From contig NC_091099.1 in NCBI RefSeq assembly GCF_024713975.1, forward strand, positions 2,693,001 to 2,757,000: a DNA stretch of 64,000 bases. The letters run 5' to 3'. The stretch comes from Paralichthys olivaceus. Its lineage: Eukaryota > Chordata > Actinopteri > Pleuronectiformes > Paralichthyidae. The position numbers were made by a program, and so were the translations under genes. Within the stretch, counting starts at the first letter, position 1. Each line of letters starts with the position of its first letter. Below are positions 48,540-64,000 of this stretch, in pieces. Below the pieces are notes generated by a model that saw only the letters and a program-made list of their open reading frames with translations, had not been told where the DNA came from and did no database searches.

Positions 48540-48808
48540 ATAATCCAATCAAAAGAGTTTCTGTGGTGACTGTCAAACTATTTTTTATTTTTACTAAATA
48601 AACAAATCCAATATTTATACTAATCTTGCTCCGTTTTAATAATGACCATGTGAAGGTTTTTATGTTTTATTTTCAGCTGATCCAAAAGGAAACAGATTAA
48701 AATCTATAACGTGATATCCTGAAAGTATTTTCATAGTCTTAAAAATAAGGCTGCTCTGCCACATCTGTCACTGAGACCAGGTTAAAGAGATTATAGCTGT
48801 TGAAATAT

Positions 48809-48815
<7 letters not shown>
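48540..48815. other. non-coding stretch after copy B
   Basis: AT-rich, with AATAAA at 48597-48602. No conserved ORF. Confidence 0.5.

Positions 48816-48872
<57 letters not shown>
48816..48872. repeat. (CA)n microsatellite
   Basis: CT then CA run of about 55 bp between copy B and the third remnant. Confidence 0.97.
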
Positions 48873-48874
<2 letters not shown>

Positions 48875-48888
48875 TAATGTACAGCCAA

Positions 48889-49070
48889 CGTTCAGATTCA
48901 TTGGAAGTCGTGTTTGCTTCGTTCTTCAAAACTTTGAATGTTCACTCTTCTTTTAGTTGTTTTTGTCTCCAACAATCAAAAAATAAATGCCACCACATTC
49001 CCCAGCATGGGTGTAGAATGTGTTATTCAGCAAAATGACTCAGAAGCATCTGGGAGTGCCAGCAGCTGTG
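48889..49070. repeat. third remnant related to the copy B insert
   Basis: cttcaaaactttgaatgttc and gttattcagcaaaatgactc plus agaagcatctg follow the same order as in 46910-47145 but are much diverged. The LINE and acidic repeat are not present here. Confidence 0.5.
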
Positions 49071-49260
49071 AACTAGATGTGGCGGCTTTACACAACAGCT
49101 CAGTTTTCATGCAGCACCTCTCTCATTACGTCGGCTCTACCCGAGCAGGTGCTCCTCTTTTACTGTACCGCGTCATTTCCAACATTTTAGTCTCAGGTTT
49201 TGTTTCCCGTGTGCGGGCTGCCGAACGTATGAAGAGGTTTACAGGTCAAATGGTTTAAAA

Positions 49261-49739
49261 TAGAAACAGTGGAAAGTTTTTTTACTGATGCTGAGAGAGG
49301 GCGGCCGCTCACTCAGATAAAAAAGAATTACCATAAAAAAGAATATATTGAACATTTTTCAATTTGTTACTGATGTTATTTTATCTCTACACCTCTCGGA
49401 GGGAGACAAGGGAAAACATTTCCTTCCACTGGCTCCTCAAGATTTTCACAGTAAAAGCTTGAGGTAACAGTCCTGCCTCCCACTGAACCTTGTTTTTCAA
49501 TCATTAACAGTGCAACACACTATTAACGTGCACAATCTTGAATTAAAAAAGAAAACTAGGTACATTTTGTGGGCTGGTGTTTAGAAATGTGAAGACTGTG
49601 CCTCAGATCCGTTTTTTCAGATTTCGACAAAATGTTTTTATTGTTTAACTGTAGAATTTGTCGTTGACATATTTGTGTGCGTCAACTAGAATGTATGTTA
49701 CATATATAATATAATCACTTTTCAGACCACTGCCAAGGA
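49261..49739. other. non-coding stretch
   Basis: AT-rich; no gene or repeat recognised. Confidence 0.5.
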
Positions 49740-50070
49740 AGTTCTGTTTTCATCTGTTGTTTGTCTGTTGTTTAGCAGGATTACGCAAAAACGACTGGAC
49801 GGATTAACATGAACCTTGAAGCATGTGGTAACTGGGTCAGGGAAGAACTCAATGCATTTTAGTGTTGATGCAGATCAGGGAGAGGATCAGAGATTTTCTT
49901 TACATTGTGAGACAGAACATTTTTGAGATTTTCATTGATTTATTACCGTCTGTGGCTCTTGATGAAATGAATCTGGTATATTTCGGGGAGTGATATCTAT
50001 GAGTGTGTAATTTCACTGTTGGACCTCAGCAGAGGTACGCTCTCTACTGAGTGACACTCTAGTTGTATCT
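49740..50070. repeat. teleost dispersed repeat
   Basis: The order gtttgtctgttgtttagcag, gattacgcaaaaacgactgg, acggattaacatgaaccttg, cagggaagaactcaatgcat, atttcggggagtgatatcta and gctctctactgagtgacact matches a very common teleost element. It lies just past the predicted end of csnk2a2. No ORF. Confidence 0.65.
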
Positions 50071-50159
50071 GTACTTTATATATATAAAAACTTTGTAAAG
50101 AGACATGAATATGCAATAAATTCACCCATCACAGGCTGAGTTCATCTAAATAAAAATCA

Positions 50160-50165
50160 TTTATT
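50160..50165 (-). terminator. candidate csnk2a2 polyadenylation signal
   Basis: AATAAA on the minus strand, about 660 nt into the proposed 3'UTR exon. Confidence 0.45.
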
Positions 50166-50822
50166 TTTCATTAATATTATTATCATCATCATTCTATCTA
50201 GAGAGAGTCCACCATGCCACTTTCAGAACTGGAGTAGTGCTAAGACGTCTGTCTGTCTGTTGGGGTACATGATGGAGAGTGGGGGGAGGAGAGACGGGGG
50301 AACAGACAGACAGATGGATGATGGGGGTTGAGAGAGGAGGGGCTTGTACAGGCTCACGCTCCAGGTCATTCTCCATGCTGATGCAAACAAAGAGGGGACG
50401 ATATAAAGGAGGGATATCGGGAGAACAGAGGGAGGAGGAGGCTGAGTTGTCTTTAAAAGTTTGTCCCTGTCGACCTACATGAGACTGAGTTGGGAGGACA
50501 AGACCATTTGAGGGGACGACAGGGGAGCAGCTTCAAGCTCATTGGTCAGGCTGCTGGATAGGGAACCAGGACAAGCCAATCACAGACTGATACAGAGGAG
50601 GAGGGTGTTTGTGTGCATGTCTGTCTGCGTGTGTGTGTGTGTGTGTGCGTGTGTGTGTGTGTGGTGTGCTTGCACTGCTGTGTGTGTGAATCCGTTTGCA
50701 CGTATCTGTGAGTGTGTAACTGGTCAGAGTTACTTTGATCCATTGTCACTGTACACTTGTCAAAAGTTACTGTCACAACCGGGAACAAAGTTGAGGTAAC
50801 AAACTTCCTTCTTCTTCCGTCT
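50166..50822 (-). other. proposed csnk2a2 3'UTR exon 12
   Basis: On the minus strand a good acceptor (ctctttttttttacag) ends at 50823, and a consensus-like donor (CACAG|GTAACA) sits 8 nt after the stop codon. The exon would be non-coding, with a GT-rich run at 50628-50663. Inferred from splice signals only. Confidence 0.5.
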
Positions 50823-50997
50823 CTGTAAAAAAAAAGAGAGAAGACAAGACATTAAGAAAAGACATGAATACAGGAATCATTCAACACTGAACAAACGTAT
50901 CAGTCTTCGATGGGTTTGATTTTTCTGCTACACTGAAAACAATCAAAGAAGACATGTTGTCCTTCAATGAGCGAACAGTCCCGGGTACAGACCAGAG

Positions 50998-51264
50998 ACT
51001 GAAAATAAAGATGGACGATACGTCTCCACTCTCCTAGATATGGGAGCTGCCATCATGCTCCTCATTTGGAGTCTGTGCAGTGGTGATCGTAGTGTGGAGC
51101 TGCAGCATCAAGGTCCCTATGCACACACTCTACCAGAAACCCTTTGGGTCATTTATGAGCTGTTATATCGTCCACTTTAATCATTGACTGCATTGTCAAC
51201 AATAAGCGACGAGGAAGTTTCGGCTTTGACTTGGAAGCTGTTACAAACCTCCATCTTTATATAA
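50998..51264. mobile_element. MITE-like element in csnk2a2 intron 11
   Basis: The left end has ataaagatggacgata and the right end cctccatctttatataaag, an inverted terminal repeat around ATAAAGATGGA. It is about 265 bp with no ORF. The same gtaaagatggacgacatgac start occurs in the repeat at 5868, so the two may be related. Confidence 0.55.
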
Positions 51265-51453
51265 AGTCACCCGTGACACATAACACGTTACGTGGAGATG
51301 CTGGCACACATGAAGCGATGGATTTCTGTTTGGTTTTTTTTTTCCTGGTTTGAATTTGTCAAATTCTACATGTAGCAGCAGAAAAGTCTCGATCAGAAAC
51401 CAAATCATCTAAAGACAAAGTCGTGAGTTATTTTCCCAGATGTTACCTGTGTT

Positions 51454-57456
<6,003 letters not shown>

Positions 57457-58500
57457 GGCGAGACCCGTGGCTCGGGCGCTGCGGTGGGGCTCACGGACAA
57501 GCTGAGCTGAGGAGGGGGGGGGTGGGTGTTGTAGGGAGTAGATCCGTAGTGTGGGGGTGTGAAAGTGGGACAGACCAACCAGCGAGCTTCCCTCTGCAGC
57601 GACAGGAGGAGGATGGAGGAGGGAAGCGGATGTGTCCACCGGGGTTCACCGCAGTCAGTGCCCGCCGAGCAGCGCTCCCCCGGTCGGATTGTCAAAAGCA
57701 GCCGAGGCGGTTGATCAGAGTCGGGGTGATGGTGCAGCCGCACGGGGGCGGGGAGGCATCGGGGTTGTTGAGGTAGAAGAGAGACGGACCCCGAGAAAAA
57801 GGCAACGGAGGAGGAGGAGGATGGAGGATGGAGGAGCGGGATGGAGATGAGAAAATCTCGGGTCAGAGCTCCGGGGCTTCTCTGCTCACGGGCCCCGAAT
57901 CTGGGCAGAGAAAAGAGGGTGGGCTTCCTGCGCGGGGCGGCGGACGGTCGAGGATGTTGTGTGGGGGGGGGAGGGAGGGAGGGAGTGTCCTCGGTGGTCC
58001 AGCTATCAATCAGCTGCTGGTGAGGGGGCTCGGCCGGGGGGAGAGAGCGAGAGAGAGAGACGGGGGGAGGGAGGCGGCGGGCTGGATGAAAGATCGATGT
58101 TGTTAGCTCACGTTAGCCGGCGATGCTACCGGAGCGCGGCGATGTCGCACCGACGGGGAGCGCTCGGCGCCGTGAGCCACCATCGGCGGTTCCCGCGTCA
58201 TGTGCTACCGGCCGTGCGGGGGGGAGGGGGGGGGGGAAGCGGAGGTTGTGGCCCCTCGGGTTGAGGGGAGTGGGGGGGAGGGGGATGGTGGGGAGGAACC
58301 GGTGCCAGACGCCGACAGACGGGGCCCGGAATGCGGGGAATGCGGTGCAGCGGCTCCCCGGTGAAGAGCGCAGGGAGGCGGAGAGCGACTGAAGAGCAGC
58401 GAGACGGCCGCCCGGAAGTGAAAGGAGCTCGCTGCCGGGATGAGGACGTTCAGCTCGGCCGCCGGGTCACAGCGCCCCCTGGTACCTGGAGGTAGCATGG

Positions 58501-59421
58501 GTGCAAAATGTCGTCCTCGCTCGATAAAATGTTTTTAACTAAATGATTCTAAATCAAATGTTTGTGTGACTCTCTTCTTCTAAATTAGTTTGAAACAAAT
58601 TCTAGAAATATAAATGTTATTATTGATTTTTGATGTTTTGCAGTAACCACAAAGGCTATTATGAAAAAATAAAGAAAAATAAATAAATAAAAGCAAACAC
58701 ATAGAACTTGAATTTAAAAATTAAAATTATATATAATTTCTGCATCTTTCACTCTGTAGAATAAAAGTTGTATTTATAAAATTGCATGTTTCCCATTGTG
58801 CACATTCAGCAGCAGATAAGACAGAATTGGCACCGGAGGATGAGTCTTCATTTGTGTTATCCCTGGTTGGCACATATTTATTCTAATACTTCTTAAATTG
58901 GATTTCATTTATTTATTTTTTAATGATGTGTGTTGTACGTACGTTTGTTTTATGATGCATGTGTGTATGCCTATTTGTATTTTTTAACGGCTGCAGCATG
59001 GGTGAAGAGCCCAAGACAAATTTCATTTTTTTTTTTTTATCTGAAAAAAGTCCAGTCCTGCAAATAAAAACTACTCGTATCTACGTTTCGAATAAAATAA
59101 TGGATGTTTGACACTTTGACGCCATTTGATCATGATTTAATCACAAAATGTTAAGTGGCTCCACCCACAACCCCTCAAAGGACAAGATAGATGATGGATG
59201 GACACGTTTGTCATAAAACATCAAACAGGTAATCACAGGCACTTTGTGTTTGTATAACTGCAACTATTTGTTCCTAAATCTTGATTTCAAGTCAAGCCCC
59301 GCTGCATAAGAGTATCACACAAGACAAATCAATAAGAGAAATAATACGTCAAATCTCATAGAGCTGTATCTGTGCTTGAAAAAAAACCCCAAAGTGACGT
59401 AAGTTTATAAATGGAAAAAGT
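58501..59421. other. intergenic between csnk2a2 and znf319
   Basis: AT-rich, with no gene or clear repeat seen. Confidence 0.5.
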
Positions 59422-59427
59422 TTTATT
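59422..59427 (-). terminator. candidate znf319 polyadenylation signal
   Basis: AATAAA on the minus strand, about 3.1 kb after the znf319 stop codon. Nearer AT-rich hexamers exist, so this is one of several options. Confidence 0.35.
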
Positions 59428-62400
59428 TGTTAGTGCTGTGTGTAATTGAATGCTACATACATACAGATATTCTTAGAATGAATGTACACGTACTGTACGT
59501 CGCCACAAAGTTTTCTTTTTAACATTTTTTTTCCAACATCATTCACATAAAACTACAGAACAATTTGAAAAAGCTATAGGAGGGAACAGTGGGGCGGGGT
59601 GGGGGGTCGGCACCAGTTCCCAGGGACAGAACACAGGAACTAACACAGCAAGCATGCAGAGAGAGAGAGAGAGAGAGAGAGCGAAAGAGAGAGACACCAG
59701 GGTCTGACGGGTTCGTTAACTGAAGAGTAGGGAGGAGGGCCTGTGACCCTCAATAATACTAACTACTATTTTAACAATTCTGGGCTGGAATTATTCTTTG
59801 GCTTTGGACGTACAACTGTGTTATTGACATGATGCATGAAAAACAGTAAAGGTCCTTGTCCTGCATCTATTTTTATTTCACACATCTCATGACGTGTCAG
59901 CACCAATTAAAAAGTCACTTGTAGTCTAAACAAATCTGAGAAGAGTTTGTGTTGTACTGTTGCCACCACAGAATTCTTTGTGTAGAGACTGCTTGTTTTT
60001 GTGCATTTTGTTCAGCGGTCTTCAGATTAAAAACTACACGTTGTTCAAGTATGAACTCGACTCTGTGTTTGGAACAAATAAAGCCACCTTTATCCCAAAG
60101 CCACACCCAAGGCCCTGGTCTCTCTGTCCAAGAATATAGATATTCATATCAATTCAAAGAATATTAATAACAAAAATAAAATATACAAACAAATGTGAAA
60201 CCATTCAGAACATACAGTACTTAAAAAAAAAAAACTTTAAGTCAAAGTTGTGCTCAAAGTCTTATAATGCCAGATCCAGAAAATAAAAATACGATGGTTG
60301 ATAGGAGCAACCATTTGACCTCGTATGAAGATAGTGATGAAGGACAGAGGCAGAAAGCAGAAGAGGAGGGAGAGGTACCTCTGTAAGGCGAAAAAATAAA
60401 AAAAAAAGAATAAAAAACAAATGCAAATTCAGCCTCCATTGCCTCCGTTTGTATCAAATACATTTCAATACTGCACTCAAACCAAGAATCGACAGTGACC
60501 GAGAAGGAAGGCAAGAGAGAGGAGGGAACAGCGCCCCAGTCGTCCAGAGAAAAGGAACAATGGTGAACGCTGCCAACATGTAAACAAACTGGATTTCCAG
60601 GCTTCTCGAGAATCTCGTAGCATTCAAAGAAGAGGAAGGCGTCATTCACTATGGTACAAACCAAACTTTGAAGGTCCAGTGTGTAGGATTTAGGTGAAAG
60701 GGATCTATTGGCAGAAAGTAAATATAAAATAATCCTACTGATGTTTTCACTTGTGTGTTAAATCTAAATTGTATGAATTGTGGTTTTCTTTACCCTAGAA
60801 TGGGCCGTTAACATTTAAATACTTTATATTTACACCAGGAGCTGGTCCTCTCTACGGAGGTTGCCATGTTTGTTTTTTTTTACAGTAGCTCAGACTGGAC
60901 AAACTAAACGTTTTGAGTTTTACTGACAACTGAAGCCAGCACGGGTTCTCCATGTTTGGGAGGGGAGGGGTATTCACCCTCAAATTCTACACACTGACCC
61001 TTTAAAGACAAGACGTTGAGCTCAATGCAAAATGTAACAGGAAAAAAATACATCGTTAATATACCTTTCAAAAACATGGAAAATATTTAACACAGGGTTC
61101 ATCCTGCAAAAAAAGGCTCTTTGACAGACCAGTAAGATTAGTAAATTTAAACAAAGAAAAAGGCGAAGGTCTGCTGAAACATTTCTAATACAATTCTCTT
61201 CAGTCTGAATTTCCCTGTTTGACGGAATACCATTTAAATTCACACACACACACACACACACGCTGGGCTCTTTGAGATTCCCTGCTGCAACATACTGATA
61301 CAATCACTACATGGACTACAAAAACAACAAAAGAGCATTTGTCAAAAACATTTCACATGGTAAAAAGTAGCAAGAATACAAAAACAGTTCAATACATTTT
61401 TTAAGAAAGACAAGTTTTGACCTTTCCGACTCATCTGGCTACATACACTCACACGTCCACTGTATGTACAGGCTGAGGGAGGAAGTGTGATGTTCACATG
61501 TGGACATTTCATCAGCACAGTCTGACAGCACTGACCTCTGCAGGAATATGAAGAGCATATTAGTTTGAAATATAGATTTCTATATATACGTCTCTAGTGG
61601 AGAGTGAGCTTGGTATCAACCATTAGGGGTTTAACTAATGATAGTTAATTTCGGAAGGTTGGTTGGTTTACAAACAGCACTGGGACCAGGTGCTGGTGTT
61701 TTGGTTGAAGCACAAATGACCAAAATAAAGATCGTGGCCAACACATTCACTCACAGACATTCTACCATTAGAATTACTTCACCACAGGACAAGAAATCCA
61801 CAAACTAACCCAAAACTGTTTCCCTTCACATTTGATGATGACACCACTGGCCTCTTGATAAATAAGATAGGGGAAATTAATTGTGCTGTTGGTGCAGGGT
61901 GCTACGTCAGAATCAAAGGGGTCGGTTGTTTTACTGTGGGAAATGAAAACAGAAAACTAGTCTCAGTCATTCTTCACCTGACTAACAACTGTTACGTAAT
62001 GTTGATACTAAACAGCGACAGACTGGAAGCAAAAGAAAAGGAGGGAAACTGAGGAGAGGGAACGAGGATAGATTCTCAAACAGCCTGATCAGTTTGGAGT
62101 GGAGAGTGGAGACACAACTCTATTGATTCATTCAATAATATGCTTTTTAACAGATTATCTTTTGGAGCATTTGCTGCATTTTTTGGCACCTGTTTAAGTC
62201 CACAACTGAAGGACAGGAGTACAGTGGTTGTGGCTTTCTCGCTTCTTTAAACTGAGCGTGGGGATGAAAAAAGGAGGAGAGAGAAACAAAAAGAAGGAGA
62301 AGAAGAAGAAGAAGTGCTCCTTATTATTTCATGGAATGACAGGGTTGGAGTAGTGCTGGGCTCCGGGCAGGTTAGAAGAGCAACAAAGATCTGATGTGGA

Positions 62401-62543
62401 ACTGGTGGGAATGGATGCAATAGTTGTAGCATAGGCCGTCCTGAAAGATCCATGAATGTTAGGCTGAACAAAAAGCCGACAAGTTTTACACAAGAGGGCA
62501 GGGAGTTTAGGAAACTGTTCAGAGGGAAAAGGTCTCCAGGGAT
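59428..62543 (-). other. presumed znf319 3'UTR
   Basis: Non-coding sequence between the znf319 stop and the candidate poly(A) signal. It contains a (GA)n run (59659-59683), a MITE copy (60668-61005), a short CA run (61241-61263) and a (GAA)n-like run near 62294. A long 3'UTR is plausible for this gene but inferred. Confidence 0.4.
60668..61005. mobile_element. MITE-like element with TTAA-type termini, copy 4
   Basis: It begins tttgaaggtccagtgtgtag and ends tctacacactgaccctttaa. It keeps ctctacggaggttgccatg and the gggatctattggcagaaa block. The left end has TTGA instead of TTAA. It has the same orientation as copies 2 and 3 and lies within the presumed znf319 3'UTR. Confidence 0.75.
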
Positions 62544-64000
62544 TTATAAGCACTGGGGCACAGGATAACCGCCTCCATCCGCCGTGTGCTGCACCGTGTG
62601 ATCCTGCAAAGAACCCAAGTCACTGTAACGCTCTCCACACCAAACACACTTGAACTGCCCCTCTCTGGAGTGTGTGCTCTGGTGTTTGGTCAGGTGCTCG
62701 CGCTGTTTGAAGCCCTTATCACAGTGGTCACATTTGTACGGTTTCTCCCCTGTATGTACTCGCCGGTGTCGGTTCAGGTCTGATGAGTATTTGAAGCGTT
62801 TCTCACATTCCGGGCACTTGAGCGGCTTTTCCCGTGATGGGTCGCAGCGGTGCTGGACAAACTCGGAAGAGGACAGGAAGCGGCGGTCACAGAGCGAGCA
62901 CTTGAGGGGCTTCTCTTGGCAGTGAGAGTTTTGATGACGCTGTAGCGTGGAACTCTTCTTGTAGCCTTTGCCACAAACGTCACACTTATACGGCTTGTCT
63001 GGTGAGGTGTTGGACGACTCGCCACATTTGTGTCTGAGCAGCTCTCCCGACTGGCTGAACTCCTTCTGGCATGAGGCACACTTGAAAAGGTTGTCCATGC
63101 CATGAACGTGCTGGTGGTAAAGGAGGTGAGAGGGCTGCAGGAAACCTTTGTCACAGAGGTTGCATTTGAACGGCCGGTCAGTAGGGTCTTTATGTGTGCG
63201 TCTGTGGCGCACAAGTGCATACTGCTGTTTGAAGCTCATCTGACACTCATCACAGTGGAAAGGACGCTCCTCAGAGTGTGTGCGCTCATGTTGGCGAAGG
63301 TCAGATGGCCGCTTGAAGCCCTTACCACATGTGGCACAGCGAAACGGGCGGGAACCCTGCGGGTGGCAGGGGTGGTGGAGGAGCTCCGACGACTCTTTGA
63401 AATGCAGCTCACACAAGTTACATTTGAACAAGTGCTCGCCCGAGTGCACGTACATGTGGCGCACAAGGTGGGACCGGTGTTTAAAACTCTTTTCACACAC
63501 AGCACACTTGAACGGGCGCTCGTTGCTGTGTGTTCGCTGATGGTGCTGTAGATGTGACGACTGGCTGAAGGCCTTGTCACACGTGTCACATTTGAAGGGC
63601 TTCTCTCCCGTGTGCACCCTCTCGTGCCGTGTGAGTTCCGACAGGTGTTTGAAGCCTTTCTGGCAAACAGAGCATTTGTACGGTCGGTCTCGGGCCGAGG
63701 GAAACGGTAGAATAGATGAGCTGCTGCTGGCTGATGCCCCATCACTGCTGGGCTGCTGGGGGTTGTTTGAGTTTGGTGTGGCATTGCCAGAACCGGGCCG
63801 GTAGGTTTTCTCACATATCGAACACTTCATTGGGTTGGTGCTGTTATGTGACGTGTGGTGCTGAGCTAGAGACGTAAGCAGAGAGAACCCCATCTTACAC
63901 ACACCACACACAAATGGCTTCTGCTCCACCTGAACACACTGATGTTCTAGCAAGTCTGTCGCCTGGTGGAAAATCTTCATGCACTGGGTGCACTGAAACG
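62544..64000 (-). CDS. znf319: zinc finger protein 319, 3' part (runs off the right edge)
   Basis: This encodes a C2H2 zinc-finger protein, probably nuclear. The frame stays open to the window edge: before the in-frame Met at 63980 it reads FQCTQC, the first half of a finger, so that Met is not the start. The visible part has about 16 fingers or finger halves. Several are C2HC because the last His is Cys: LLEHQC, ELLHHPC, ELLRHKC, EFVQHRC. These same variant fingers, and the phrases HQATDLLEHQCVQVEQKPFV and GFSLLTSLAQHH, are typical of ZNF319 (human 582 aa). A Ser/Asn/Pro-rich spacer splits an incomplete finger (MKCSICEKTYRPGSG) from the next. The C-terminus is GGGYPVPQCL. Linkers such as HTGEKPFKC and HTGEKPYKC are present. 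Adjacency to csnk2a2 fits human 16q21, where both genes lie close together. Confidence 0.93.
   Translation of the reverse strand, partial: FQCTQCMKIFHQATDLLEHQCVQVEQKPFVCGVCKMGFSLLTSLAQHHTSHNSTNPMKCSICEKTYRPGSGNATPNSNNPQQPSSDGASASSSSSILPFPSARDRPYKCSVCQKGFKHLSELTRHERVHTGEKPFKCDTCDKAFSQSSHLQHHQRTHSNERPFKCAVCEKSFKHRSHLVRHMYVHSGEHLFKCNLCELHFKESSELLHHPCHPQGSRPFRCATCGKGFKRPSDLRQHERTHSEERPFHCDECQMSFKQQYALVRHRRTHKDPTDRPFKCNLCDKGFLQPSHLLYHQHVHGMDNLFKCASCQKEFSQSGELLRHKCGESSNTSPDKPYKCDVCGKGYKKSSTLQRHQNSHCQEKPLKCSLCDRRFLSSSEFVQHRCDPSREKPLKCPECEKRFKYSSDLNRHRRVHTGEKPYKCDHCDKGFKQREHLTKHQSTHSREGQFKCVWCGERYSDLGSLQDHTVQHTADGGGYPVPQCL

Noticed and set aside
57522..58392. Several Gly/Arg-rich frames in the CpG region
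   Set aside because: Products of GC-rich promoter sequence; no conserved motif or splice support.
60254..60664. 136-codon minus-strand frame
   Set aside because: It lies in the presumed znf319 3'UTR, with low-complexity Phe/Ser content and no homologue known to me.
63102..63551. 149-codon plus-strand frame
   Set aside because: Antisense shadow of the znf319 zinc-finger array.

Overview
The window is vertebrate nuclear DNA, almost certainly from a teleost fish. It has compact multi-exon genes with GT-AG introns, more than 20 CA/GT microsatellites, several dispersed repeats of teleost type, and proteins that align best to vertebrate families. I cannot name the species. All gene models were built by hand from splice sites and reading phase and remembered homologues; no search was run.

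Layout. (1) 1-3.6 kb: non-coding, with a CA tract and a possible repeat end. (2) 3.6-9.1 kb, minus strand: a complete 14-exon anoctamin-10-like gene (699 aa). (3) 9.1-11.9 kb: intergenic, with a MITE and AT-rich palindromes. (4) 11.9-36.4 kb, minus strand: fatty acid 2-hydroxylase (fa2h, 7 coding exons, 382 aa). Its cytochrome b5 exon lies about 17 kb upstream of exon 2, and the long introns are repeat-rich. (5) 39.5-42.5 kb, plus strand: a small three-exon gene for a 116-aa basic protein I do not recognise, with a TATA box and a CRE-like site. (6) 42.9-49.3 kb: a locally duplicated locus. Copy A is an intact ORF (444 aa) with six 32-residue acidic repeats, each holding one tryptophan. Copy B is a truncated pseudogene with two repeats. 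An antisense LINE fragment lies between them and a third remnant lies downstream. (7) 50.2-58.4 kb, minus strand: csnk2a2 (CK2 alpha prime, 11 coding exons, 350 aa) with a CpG/G-rich promoter and a probable 3'UTR intron. (8) 59.4-64 kb, minus strand: znf319, its 3' part running off the right edge, with a long probable 3'UTR.

csnk2a2 and znf319 are also close together on human 16q21, and FA2H is on 16q23, so the right two thirds of the window looks like human 16q. The genes are not an operon or pathway: they cover a membrane scramblase-like protein, sphingolipid 2-hydroxylation, a protein kinase subunit and a zinc-finger protein.

Most interesting points: the unrecognised TATA-driven small gene; the duplicated acidic GW-repeat locus; and CA/TG repeats placed directly against splice sites in four genes, above all a CFTR-like (TG)n acceptor in front of the catalytic exon of fa2h.
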